From Phycisphaeraceae bacterium (GTDB taxonomy: Bacteria; Planctomycetota; Phycisphaerae; Phycisphaerales; Phycisphaeraceae): a stretch of 17,652 nucleotides of DNA. Shown in pieces: positions 1 through 7,310 of the stretch. The notes under the pieces were generated by a model. The model was not told where the DNA came from. It ran no database searches and was given only the letters and a program-made list of their open reading frames with translations. The stretch spans positions 1-17,652 of the forward strand of contig JANQKH010000879.1 of assembly GCA_028281215.1 (NCBI GenBank). Direction: 5' to 3'. Position 1 is the stretch's first letter, and each line of letters opens with the position of its first letter. Both the position numbers and the translations under genes were made by a program.

Positions 1-100
1 GAACATTCGCCGATCGGCGATGCCGGGATGCTGGTTTTCCAATCCTGATACGCAAACCGTGCAACGCCGGTTCGCGCACGCCACGGCGTTCTTAAAAACA

Positions 101-1534
101 TCAACGTTTGAGCCGTTTGTCCAACAACGTTGACAGTGCCTGCGCGACGTCTGGATACTCCGCCGCCACGTTCTTCGTTTCGCCGGCCTTCGAGTTGTGA
201 TCATACAACTCCACATAACCATCCCGATGCTGAATCAAGCGAAACCGGTCATTGCGAATCGTCTGCCCGCGACCGTAGGAGATCGCCGGGTGTCCTGCCG
301 CACTCGGATCGTTCAACATCGGCGCCAGTGAAGCGCCATGAACGAAGTCAGGCTGCGGCAGATTCGTCAACGCGCAAAGGGTTGGAAAGATATCCAGTGT
401 CTCAACAACCGCATCCGTCTTTGTGCCCGCCTTGGTGATGCCTTTGTACGAAATGATCAAAGGCGAACGCAACGACTCTTCAAACAACGCGTGTTTGCCC
501 CAGATTGCATGTTCACCCAGATGCCAACCGTGATCGCCCCACAGCACGACGATCGTGTTGTCCTTTTGACCGATCGCGTCCAGCTTGGCCATTACCCGGC
601 CGACCAGCGCGTCTGCATACGTCACGCACGCGGCGTAGTGTCTGCGCACTTCCAGCGCGAACGCGGCGTCGGTGTTCGGGTTCCGCTTCCAGCGGTTGTA
701 TTTCATGAACTCACCCGAACCATGCCACGTCGTCTTGCCCTTTGGTTTATTCGGGTGCGGTGTTGCGGGAAGTTTGGCGTCCTTGTAATGCGTCAGGTAT
801 TTCGCCGGTGCGCCGAACGGCAGGTGCGGGCGAATGATGCCGACCGCCAGAAAGAACGGCTTGTCCTTTTCCTTTTGCGCCGCGCCAAGTTGATCCAGTT
901 GTTTGATCGCTTCATCCACGATCAATCCGTCGGGGTAAATCTCATCGCCGCCCGGCTTGGCCTGATACACATCCATGTCCTTGGCGTTATTGCGAATCTC
1001 GCCGTGCGCCAAACCATGCATCGCGCCGCGCGGATGCTGCCACGCGCCAGCCGGCAACAAATGTCGATCCCACGCGCCGGGCATCTCCGGTTGCGCATCA
1101 TCGTCCCAATCTCTGCCGCCCCGGCCGCCGGGATGATGAGACACCTTCCCGACCGATACCGTTGTGTATCCATGTTTGCGAAACCATCCTGGCATACTGG
1201 GCGGCACGGCGTCCGGGTTTTTCTTCAACTGTCCCGCCCGCTGAAACAGCGCCCCGTTGCTCGTCGGCCCATACCGCCCGGTCAGCAACGTATACCGCGA
1301 CGCCCCGCACGTGGGCGCCTGCACGTAATGCCGCGAGAACGCACGACCGCTCGCCGCGAGCTTGTCGATGTGCGGCGAATGAATGTACGACTTGCCGAAA
1401 CAGTTGAGTTCGGGCCGTAAGTCATCCACGCAGATAAGCAACACGTTGAGGCGCTCGGCGGCATGTACGGATGAAAAGCAGCCGGTAAAGCAAACCAAAG
1501 TGACAATGAACAATGAGAACAGGGGTTGAATCAT
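101..1534 (-). CDS. Secreted sulfatase, iduronate-2-sulfatase-like
   Basis: A 477-residue formylglycine-type sulfatase, expected to hydrolyse sulfate esters, probably on sulfated polysaccharides, outside the cytoplasm. The catalytic motif CGASR (C76, R80) fits C-x-P/A-x-R, where the Cys is converted to formylglycine. Metal-binding pairs are D37-D38 (VDDLRP) and D334-H335 (DHGWHLGEH). VGKVSHH near 129-134, FFLAVGIIRPHLPF (227-240) and the DHGW block resemble iduronate-2-sulfatase more than arylsulfatase A, but the substrate is inferred only. The N-terminus is a signal peptide with two readings: SPase I cleavage near VHAA, or a weak lipobox FTGC at Cys19. The ATG at 1534 was chosen because the signal peptide begins there, and TATCAT (1546-1541, minus strand) lies 6 nt upstream with no Shine-Dalgarno, which suggests a leaderless message. 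An in-frame upstream extension exists but has no protein-like character. Divergent from the next sulfatase. Confidence 0.9.
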   Translation of the reverse strand: MIQPLFSLFIVTLVCFTGCFSSVHAAERLNVLLICVDDLRPELNCFGKSYIHSPHIDKLAASGRAFSRHYVQAPTCGASRYTLLTGRYGPTSNGALFQRAGQLKKNPDAVPPSMPGWFRKHGYTTVSVGKVSHHPGGRGGRDWDDDAQPEMPGAWDRHLLPAGAWQHPRGAMHGLAHGEIRNNAKDMDVYQAKPGGDEIYPDGLIVDEAIKQLDQLGAAQKEKDKPFFLAVGIIRPHLPFGAPAKYLTHYKDAKLPATPHPNKPKGKTTWHGSGEFMKYNRWKRNPNTDAAFALEVRRHYAACVTYADALVGRVMAKLDAIGQKDNTIVVLWGDHGWHLGEHAIWGKHALFEESLRSPLIISYKGITKAGTKTDAVVETLDIFPTLCALTNLPQPDFVHGASLAPMLNDPSAAGHPAISYGRGQTIRNDRFRLIQHRDGYVELYDHNSKAGETKNVAAEYPDVAQALSTLLDKRLKR

Positions 1535-1540
1535 GCACGC

Positions 1541-1546
1541 ATGATA
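1541..1546 (-). promoter_or_regulatory. -10 element (TATCAT) for the minus-strand sulfatase
   Basis: On the minus strand TATCAT is followed by 6 nt and then the ATG at 1534, so transcription would begin at or next to the start codon. No convincing -35 box and no Shine-Dalgarno are visible. Support comes mainly from the same arrangement recurring at several other genes here. Confidence 0.4.
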
Positions 1547-1615
1547 ATGCAGGTGATGAGCGGGACGATGGCAGCGGGTCGAGAGGCCATACCGTATGAC
1601 CCTGCACACCACCCT

Positions 1616-1621
1616 TATAAT
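1616..1621 (+). promoter_or_regulatory. -10 element (TATAAT) for the plus-strand sulfatase
   Basis: A perfect TATAAT ends 7 nt before the ATG at 1629, placing the expected transcription start on the start codon. There is no Shine-Dalgarno in the 20 nt before the ATG and no clear TTGACA-like -35. The whole divergent region between the two sulfatases is only 94 bp, so the two promoters nearly overlap and could be co-regulated. Confidence 0.5.
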
Positions 1622-1628
1622 CACGCCC

Positions 1629-2972
1629 ATGAAAGCCAACATCAAAATCGTCATGCGAGGCCTGTGCCTGTTCGCGTTTGTGTACACCCTCGCTTGTATC
1701 ACAGTCACCACCCACGCCGCCGAAAAACCCAACATTCTCATCATTTTTACTGACGACCAGGGCTACGGCGATCTCGCCTGTTACGGCAACACGAAAACCA
1801 AAACGCCCCGACTCGATCAACTCGCCAAACAGGGCACGCGCTTCACGTCGTTCTACTCCCAAACCGTGTGTGGCCCATCGCGGTCGGCGTTGCTTACCGG
1901 GCGCCATCCGATCCGCAGCAAAGGCTGGGGTATGCCCGCTTCCGAAATCACCTTCGCTGAACTGTTGCAGAAGGTCGGTTACCAGACCGCGTGCATCGGC
2001 AAGTGGGATGTCTCCAATCGCCGGGCGGTCATCGAACGCATGCCCAATGCCCAGGGTTTCGATTACTACTTCGGCACACTCGGCGCCAACGACGGCGGTG
2101 GTGTGTCCTTCCACGAAAACAACAACAAGGCCGGCAACTCGCGCAATATGGGCGAACTCACCACGCTCTACACCAATAAGGCCATCGACTTCCTCAAAAC
2201 GAAACGCGATCCGAAAAAGCCGTTCCTACTCTACGTTGCACACACCATGATGCACACGATCATCGACGCCTCTGATCGCTTCCGCGGCAAGTCAAAGGGC
2301 GGTCTGTACGGCGACGTCGTCGAAGAGTTTGATTACGAAACCGGTCGCCTGCTCGACACGCTCGATGAACTGAAGCTCGCTGACAACACACTCGTGATCT
2401 ACACCAGCGACAACGGCCCGTGGAATCAGGACAAATACACCAAGCGGAAAAAAGGCCACCCCAAAGGTTCCATCTTCTGGGGCGACTCCGGCCCGCTCCG
2501 CAACGGAAAAGGTTCATGCTATGAGGGCGGCTACCGGTTGCCCTGCATCGTCCGCTGGCCCGGCAAGGTTCCCGCCGGCCGCGTCAATGACGCCATCTTC
2601 GCCACCATCGATTTTCTTCCCACCTTCGCCAACCTGTGCGGCTTCGAGAGTCCGGACGACCGCCGCATGGACGGCATCGATCAAACGGAACTGTTGCTGG
2701 GCAAGCGCGAGTCGGGTCGTGAGTATTTCTATTTTCATTCGGCCGGCGTGCGCCAAGGCAAATGGAAATACCTCAAATCCAACGCCCATTTCCACGGCTA
2801 CGCCGTCGAAAACGATCGTGAGAAGACGGATGAACTCTACGACCTCGAAGCTGACCTCGGCGAAAGAAACAACCTCGCCGCCAAGTACCCCGACAAAGTG
2901 GCGGCGCTCAAAGCGCTCCTGCTGAAGATCGAAGCTGGGGACAAGTTGGACCCGAAAGCGAATAGACGATGA
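1629..2972 (+). CDS. Secreted arylsulfatase A-type sulfatase
   Basis: A 447-residue sulfatase of the arylsulfatase A group with an N-terminal signal peptide (hydrophobic 11-26, likely cleavage after THA at about 30). Recognisable parts are NILIIFTDDQGYGD with metal ligands D42 and D43, the formylglycine site CGPSR (C81, R85), the lysine of IGKW (K125), the metal pair D261-N262 (TSDNGPW), and GKGSCYEGG (293-301), typical of bacterial arylsulfatases. The family motif GKWHLG reads GKWDVSN here, so the usual active-site His is an Asp (D127). This may mean an unusual substrate or reduced activity. The ATG at 1629 gives a normal Lys-bearing signal peptide and sits directly behind TATAAT; an upstream in-frame start at 1596 lies before that promoter. 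Substrate unknown. Divergent from the other sulfatase, so the two may act on one polysaccharide, by inference. Confidence 0.9.
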   Translation: MKANIKIVMRGLCLFAFVYTLACITVTTHAAEKPNILIIFTDDQGYGDLACYGNTKTKTPRLDQLAKQGTRFTSFYSQTVCGPSRSALLTGRHPIRSKGWGMPASEITFAELLQKVGYQTACIGKWDVSNRRAVIERMPNAQGFDYYFGTLGANDGGGVSFHENNNKAGNSRNMGELTTLYTNKAIDFLKTKRDPKKPFLLYVAHTMMHTIIDASDRFRGKSKGGLYGDVVEEFDYETGRLLDTLDELKLADNTLVIYTSDNGPWNQDKYTKRKKGHPKGSIFWGDSGPLRNGKGSCYEGGYRLPCIVRWPGKVPAGRVNDAIFATIDFLPTFANLCGFESPDDRRMDGIDQTELLLGKRESGREYFYFHSAGVRQGKWKYLKSNAHFHGYAVENDREKTDELYDLEADLGERNNLAAKYPDKVAALKALLLKIEAGDKLDPKANRR

Positions 2973-3123
2973 ACACGGTGACGCCGAAGCGAGCGCAATA
3001 CAAACCTATCTTACCTTACTTGGCGCGCTGGGTAGGTAAATCGGAGTCCACAGAGCCTGGTGCGGACGCCCGTGAGACACGGTCGATCATGCCGTGTTGG
3101 TGCATGCTTCAATAAGGCATACA
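2973..3123. other. Convergent intergenic region with weak hairpins
   Basis: Separates the ends of the sulfatase and the lipoprotein gene. Two modest hairpins are visible: TTACC/GGTAA with neighbouring bases (3011-3019 with 3032-3039) and ACACGG/CCGTGT (3077-3082 with 3092-3097). Neither is followed by a T-run on either strand, so neither is a convincing intrinsic terminator. No gene seen. Confidence 0.3.
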
Positions 3124-4518
3124 TCACTTGGTTTGATTGTTCCCTGCGGGTGCCGGGTCATCATTCTGTTGAGGACCGTTCGTTTGTTTTCGCCCACTAG
3201 AATCGCCCGAGCCGTTGCCATTTGCTTTTGTACCTTTGTTGGACAAGTACTTGAGTGTTGCTGGTTTCGGAATGGCCACAACGCTGTAGATCGTGCTCCA
3301 TCCTTCTATTGGCGTTCCGGCCGCTCCAGCAGGTTCGGGCGTGAGTGCTTGAAGTGACGCTGTTCCGCTAGATACAGATTCATTCGCATTGAGCAGGCGT
3401 TTGCCAAATATGTACTGTTCGGTTTTCCATGTCAGCGCCGGTAGCGCGCCGATATTGCTTAGGTCGGCGGCTTGCGCGTACTCTGCTTCAATCGTTAGCG
3501 TGTCGAATGATGTAGCGCCGGATAGATTGGCTTTGCTGATGACAGCTTTGAGGTAGGCCGAAACCTCAGCCTGAAGATCGCTTGAATAGGCGATGTCTTT
3601 GGATTTCAGTGTGTAGGTGGTCAGCCCCAGTTTGCTTTGTTTTAGCAGTTTCCTGATGGAATCGCTGGTGAATTCATCTTTATTGTTGAATGCCGCACTT
3701 AGATCATTGAGTAGGTCTTCCCCGATGACGAGTTGCGCGATCTCGATGCCGCCGAGAACGACGTACCCACTCTTGCGCTTTGCAGCGTAAACATTGACTT
3801 GGCCAAATGCGCTCCCTGCATCAGCGCTTGCTCCGCCTTCCTGGGCTGTGGACCATCGAACAATGATGACGCCGGCATCTTCATCCACGGCGTTGGGGAC
3901 GTTGACATTGTGTACATTCGTGCCAACAAGTAAATCATGGATGGCGCCTCTTGCCGTGCGAATTTCATTGCGTTTGGTGTCAATCTTTTGTCTCAGTGCA
4001 GTGATGTCCGCTGCGGGAGAATTCCTGACCTTTGCTTGTGCAAGTTGAAGTCTCAGTTCCACAAGTTCAAGGGCATGGATCTGAACCTCGTCGATCTTTC
4101 TAGCAATGGAGCGAACGGTTTTTGAGCCGGGGCTTTTGCACCAGCCGATTCGCCGGTAAGTATCGTTCTTTCTCTCGCTTTTCTCATTCACATGTTCGAG
4201 TGGAAATGCCGTGGACGGATTGAGGTCGCCCTCTGCCCACAGGGGAAACACCAAGCTCAAGCCAAAACCAATGACGCGACTGGGCAGCCCGATATATGGT
4301 TGTCCGTAATGAATGGGTCGGCCCACCAGTTGCGTCGGGTTGCTTCCATCAAGCGTAATGATTTCTTGAAAGTAAAACTCATCCGATTCACTGATGCGAC
4401 GTTCTGAACGCAAGTCGCCCAAGGAAGTCGCCATCGGATAATTCACCGGCCCGCACCCTGATGTGATCAGGACAACGAAAACGATTGATGACACAAACAG
4501 AAATCGAAGGATAGACAT
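3124..4518 (-). CDS. Putative lipoprotein of unknown function, coiled coil
   Basis: A 464-residue protein I do not recognise. It has a clear lipoprotein signal peptide (hydrophobic 4-19, ITSGC with acceptor Cys22), so it should be anchored in an envelope membrane. Residues 136-193 (Ala, Leu, Glu, Arg and Lys rich, heptad-like) look like a coiled coil. Mixed alpha/beta sequence follows (about 210-425, with VIIVRWSTAQEGG and GQVNVYAAKRKSGYVVLGG). The last 35 residues are Gly, Asn, Ser, Gln and Pro rich and probably disordered. The start at 4518 is chosen because the signal peptide begins there; the frame extends 60 codons further with no protein-like features. TACTAT (4539-4534, minus) could be its -10 with a very short leader. 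A 60-nt sample counts 47% GC, below the housekeeping genes nearby. Nothing in the neighbourhood reveals its role. Confidence 0.7.
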   Translation of the reverse strand: MSILRFLFVSSIVFVVLITSGCGPVNYPMATSLGDLRSERRISESDEFYFQEIITLDGSNPTQLVGRPIHYGQPYIGLPSRVIGFGLSLVFPLWAEGDLNPSTAFPLEHVNEKSERKNDTYRRIGWCKSPGSKTVRSIARKIDEVQIHALELVELRLQLAQAKVRNSPAADITALRQKIDTKRNEIRTARGAIHDLLVGTNVHNVNVPNAVDEDAGVIIVRWSTAQEGGASADAGSAFGQVNVYAAKRKSGYVVLGGIEIAQLVIGEDLLNDLSAAFNNKDEFTSDSIRKLLKQSKLGLTTYTLKSKDIAYSSDLQAEVSAYLKAVISKANLSGATSFDTLTIEAEYAQAADLSNIGALPALTWKTEQYIFGKRLLNANESVSSGTASLQALTPEPAGAAGTPIEGWSTIYSVVAIPKPATLKYLSNKGTKANGNGSGDSSGRKQTNGPQQNDDPAPAGNNQTK

Positions 4519-4659
4519 GGTTGGTATTTCCGGATAGTAGAGGTCTTTGCCAATAGCCAGAATATGAAAGTCAGTGTACGTAATTTTGTCGAGGTTGTCA
4601 GCCGCTTCTCTAGGAAGATGAAAATGGGATTGTCTCGTTGTTTTCTGTTCCCTGAAAGC

Positions 4660-4688
4660 TTGTTTGTTCGGAAATAATTTGGTATACT
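4660..4688 (+). promoter_or_regulatory. Promoter TTGTTT-17-TATACT reading towards the ATPase gene
   Basis: TTGTTT (4660-4665) and TATACT (4683-4688) are 17 bp apart, the best-spaced sigma70-type promoter in this gap. An ATG lies 8 nt after the -10 (4697-4699) with no Shine-Dalgarno, the leaderless layout seen elsewhere in the window. That ATG is in frame with the ATPase gene at 5414, with no stop between. Transcription from here would run through the TCCGGACAT cluster. Confidence 0.5.
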
Positions 4689-5413
4689 GGCATCCCATGT
4701 CTCACCGGACGGGACAACATCAGTTATCACATGCGCGGCCTTGGCGGCGGATGGAATCGAAGCATTATGGTGGAAGCTTGTCTCCTCCGGTGGCTGTGTT
4801 AGAGAAATGGGATCGACTGCAAATCGGGGCGGGGCTTTCGCCTCAGTGCTCTTGCAAAGCGGTGTTTCCTCGGCATTGTTTTGTGTCGACGTTTGTGCGC
4901 GCGGGGGTGGTCGAATCGTGTCCGCCGGACATGTCCGGACACGTTCCGGACATGATTCCGGACATGGAAATAGGCGTTTTTGAGCGAAAAATAGGGTCCG
5001 GACGTCCGGACATTTTTTCTGGACATGGGTTTAAATCAATGTGTATAAGAGACTTAAATAAGGTTTTAAGGTGTTGCGGGTACCCCCTGTGTCCGGACAT
5101 CTACAATTGTGGACGATTGTTCGATTCGCGGTTCCACCCTGACGTCAGTAGGGAAAACCCTGAATATGCTGTAACTCGATTCCAATACAAGGGTTACAAG
5201 AAAATAGACGTGTCGGGGGATGGGGGTGAGGTTGTCAGGGTTGAATTACCCATATCGAAACCAGGAAGTGGGGCTGGTTGTGTGTTGAAGGGGCGAATCG
5301 GCGTCGCTCGGCCCGCGATTTCACCTTTTCCGTCTGTTCCGGTTGTAGCGAATAAACCGGCGGTTCGATCCTCCCGATATCGATGGCATCCCCTGCTTCG
5401 ATGGGAGCGGACC
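4689..5413 (+). other. Long leader/intergenic region ahead of gspA-like gene, one frame open throughout
   Basis: About 720 bp without a recognisable gene. The frame of the downstream ATPase stays open from 4697 to 5413 (239 codons), but the translation is rich in Cys, Arg, Pro and Gly, uses codons such as ATA, AGA, AGG, TTA and GTA that are scarce in the ATPase itself, and resembles no family I know. I read it as mainly non-coding, with the caveat that it begins with a leaderless-type start. It contains the TCCGGACAT cluster (listed separately), an AT-richer stretch at 5029-5070, and a TACAAT at 5102-5107 just after the last repeat that could be a second -10. No tRNA or known riboswitch seen. 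Confidence 0.5.
4921..5100. repeat. Cluster of TCCGGACAT-type sites
   Basis: TCCGGA occurs six times in 164 bp (4934, 4945, 4957, 4997, 5005, 5092), mostly as TCCGGACAT. Two imperfect copies sit at 4921 (TCCGCCGGACAT) and 5018 (TCTGGACAT). The first four CCGGAC cores start 10, 11 and 12 bp apart, about one helical turn. The core is palindromic, and CCGGACATGTCCGG at 4925-4938 is a perfect 14-bp palindrome. By chance about four TCCGGA would be expected in the whole window. This arrangement fits an array of protein-binding sites, but no regulator is identified. Confidence 0.75.
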
Positions 5414-6235
5414 ATGAGCGATATTTATTCCAAGTTCTATGGGCTTGAACGCTCGCCGTTCAACATCACGCCCGACCCGAGTTTCCTGCTGTTCACCCAG
5501 CGGCATCGGGAGGCGTTCAACCATCTGCTGTTCGGCATCACGCAACGCAAAGGGTTCATCCAGATTACCGGCGAAGTCGGCTGCGGCAAAACCACCATCT
5601 GCCGGGCGATGCTGCAGCAACTGGACGAAGAATATGTCAGCGCGTTGATTCTCAACCCGGTCATGACCGGCGTGCAGTTTCTCCGCGCGATGCTCAAAGA
5701 GTTCGGCATCGAGAATCCACCCAGCGATCGGCTCGCCTGCCTTGAAACGCTCAACGCGTTCCTGTTGGAAAAAGCGAAAGAGCGCAAGGTCGTCGTCTTG
5801 ATTATTGATGAAGCGCAGGATTTGAGTCTGGAGATGCTGGAAGAGATTCGTTTGATTTCCAATCTGGAGACGGACGATCAGAAGTTGTTGCAGATTGTGC
5901 TGGTCGGCCAGCCGGAGTTGCGTGACATGCTCAACGATCCGCGGATGCGTCAACTGCGTCAGCGGATCACGGTTCGGTATCACATTGATCCATTGAAGCG
6001 TTCGGAGATGGATGAATACATCGCGCATCGGATTCGCACGAGCGGCGGGAATGGTCGGCCTCGGTTTTCACCGGGTTCGCGCCGCCGGATCTTCAAATAT
6101 TCGAAAGGCATTCCGCGCGTGGTGAATGCGATCTGTGACAAGACGCTGCTGTGCGGATTTGTGGACGGCACGGAGGAACTTCAATCGAAGCATGTGAAGC
6201 GGGCGATCCGTGATCTGGAGGGGCAGTTCTCATGA
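5414..6235 (+). CDS. ExeA/GspA-type AAA ATPase
   Basis: A 273-residue cytoplasmic P-loop ATPase of the ExeA/GspA family. GspA-type proteins work with a membrane partner of the GspB type in assembling the type II secretion secretin; close relatives occur in exopolysaccharide/exosortase loci. The family opening YSKFYGLERSPFNITPDPSFL is present (5-25), followed by Walker A GEVGCGKTT (53-61), Walker B VVLIIDEAQDL (127-137), the GQPEL motif (165-169) and a C-terminal helical region with KGIPRVVNAICDKTLL. The length matches the AAA core without the C-terminal peptidoglycan-binding domain of some GspA proteins. The ATG at 5414 has GGGAG (5403-5407) 6 nt upstream and starts exactly at the conserved N-terminus. 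It overlaps the next gene by 4 bp (ATGA), so the two are translationally coupled. The frame is open for 239 further codons upstream from a leaderless-type start, so a longer form cannot be excluded. Confidence 0.88.
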   Translation: MSDIYSKFYGLERSPFNITPDPSFLLFTQRHREAFNHLLFGITQRKGFIQITGEVGCGKTTICRAMLQQLDEEYVSALILNPVMTGVQFLRAMLKEFGIENPPSDRLACLETLNAFLLEKAKERKVVVLIIDEAQDLSLEMLEEIRLISNLETDDQKLLQIVLVGQPELRDMLNDPRMRQLRQRITVRYHIDPLKRSEMDEYIAHRIRTSGGNGRPRFSPGSRRRIFKYSKGIPRVVNAICDKTLLCGFVDGTEELQSKHVKRAIRDLEGQFS

Positions 6236-7287
6236 GTTTGATCAACGAAGCATTGAATCGAGCGCGCGTCGAGTCGGCATCGGAGCAGGGCGGGCCACGG
6301 ATGGACCTGCATGCGGTGGTGTCGCCGAGTGCGCCGCGGGGCGGACTGAAGGTGACCAGCCTGTTGTTGGCGACGGTGGTGTTGCTGGCGATGGGCGTGG
6401 TGGCGGTGTTGCTGGTGGGCTGGAACCGCACGCCGCAACAAGCGGGGGCGAAAACAAAACCCTCAGGAACAGTGGGGGTGGTGAATGAGAACACCGGGAC
6501 GATCGGGGCGGATGGATTGGAAAACGGAAACGGGTTGAACGAGAACACCGGCGGGACAGAGACATCGATTGCACACGCTGACGCGGGCACGGACGCCGCG
6601 ACAGCGCAATCGGATGAGCAGCCGCAGGATCCGTGGTCGTTGGAAGGGCAGGCGCAGGATGTCCGGCATGGCTTGTTGGCGAACAGGCGAACGCGGATGG
6701 AGGAATTGGCTAAGTTAAGCCGTGCATCTGGTGCGAACGGTAAGGCTGGTCTTTACGAAAAATCGATCCTCAATGAAGTCGTCGAACAGGTGTTGAACTC
6801 GCAAGCGAACGACGCGAAACAGGATGCATCAAGTCAGGGCGATGCGAGGTCGGGCGCGTCAAGTCAGGGTGATCCAATACAAGGCGCGTCGAATCAGCCG
6901 AGCCCGGAGTTGATCGCCGCAGTCGTTAAGGCGTTGGAAGCGGACCGGGCCAAACAGGCAGAGGCGGACGCGAAACAGAAGGATCAAGCGGTGTCGCCGA
7001 GTGAATCCGATGGCAATACGTCGGCCGACAAGCAAAACCCTTCGCCACAACCTGCCAAAACCGCGGCGTCACGGTATCCGACATTCGTCGGCGAAGTGGT
7101 TGATGAGCGTTTTCCCTATCTGAAGATCAGCGGCATCACCCAATCCAACACGCAGCAGTGCGTGCTGATCAACAACAAGATTCTCCTGCTCGGCGACGAG
7201 GTTGATAATGTGTCGGTTGAACGCATCGAACGCAAACGCGTGCGATTGAAGTATCGCGGTCAGGTGTTTTTGTTGGAGTTGCCTTGA
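6232..7287 (+). CDS. GspB-like single-pass membrane protein
   Basis: A 351-residue predicted inner-membrane protein, the likely partner of the upstream ATPase. It starts MSLINEALNRA, the usual N-terminus of this group. One transmembrane segment lies at about 43-63. A long low-complexity linker (about 70-275) is rich in Gln, Ala, Ser, Asp and Lys and holds an imperfect repeat ASSQGDARSGASSQGD. A C-terminal domain (about 280-351, with VGEVVDERFPYLKISGI, CVLINNKILLLGDEV and a VRLKYRGQVFLLEL ending) resembles the GspB C-terminal domain: a short beta-rich fold with 'I-N-x-K-x-L-x-x-G-D'. Topology is predicted to be cytoplasmic N-terminus and periplasmic C-terminal domain. The start is fixed by the ATGA overlap and by GGAGGGG at 6217-6223. 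Known GspA-GspB complexes couple ATP hydrolysis to secretin insertion across peptidoglycan; that role here is inferred. No other secretion genes are in the window. Confidence 0.78.
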   Translation: MSLINEALNRARVESASEQGGPRMDLHAVVSPSAPRGGLKVTSLLLATVVLLAMGVVAVLLVGWNRTPQQAGAKTKPSGTVGVVNENTGTIGADGLENGNGLNENTGGTETSIAHADAGTDAATAQSDEQPQDPWSLEGQAQDVRHGLLANRRTRMEELAKLSRASGANGKAGLYEKSILNEVVEQVLNSQANDAKQDASSQGDARSGASSQGDPIQGASNQPSPELIAAVVKALEADRAKQAEADAKQKDQAVSPSESDGNTSADKQNPSPQPAKTAASRYPTFVGEVVDERFPYLKISGITQSNTQQCVLINNKILLLGDEVDNVSVERIERKRVRLKYRGQVFLLELP

Positions 7288-7310
7288 CGGCCGAGGGATC
7301 CTGGAGTGGA

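Noticed and set aside
7..20. Perfect 14-bp palindrome TCGCCGATCGGCGA at the left edge
   Set aside because: Palindromes of this GC-rich kind can occur by chance; no promoter, gene or second copy nearby supports a function.
63..90. AACGCCG/CGGCGTT hairpin past the end of the first sulfatase
   Set aside because: 7-bp stem with a 14-nt loop but no T-run after it in the direction of transcription, so not a credible intrinsic terminator.
338..1420. 360-residue plus-strand open frame
   Set aside because: Antisense to the iduronate-sulfatase-like gene, Arg-rich, no family resemblance.
3041..3123. Intrinsic terminator from the ACACGG/CCGTGT hairpin
   Set aside because: Six-bp stem with no downstream T-tract on either strand.
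4925..5100. CRISPR array as an explanation for the TCCGGACAT cluster
   Set aside because: Repeats are only 9-11 bp, spacing is irregular (8-73 bp), and there are no uniform spacers or cas genes.
5029..5110. tRNA or riboswitch in the AT-rich part of the ATPase leader
   Set aside because: No cloverleaf, no T-loop GTTCGA in the right setting, and no known aptamer core could be traced.
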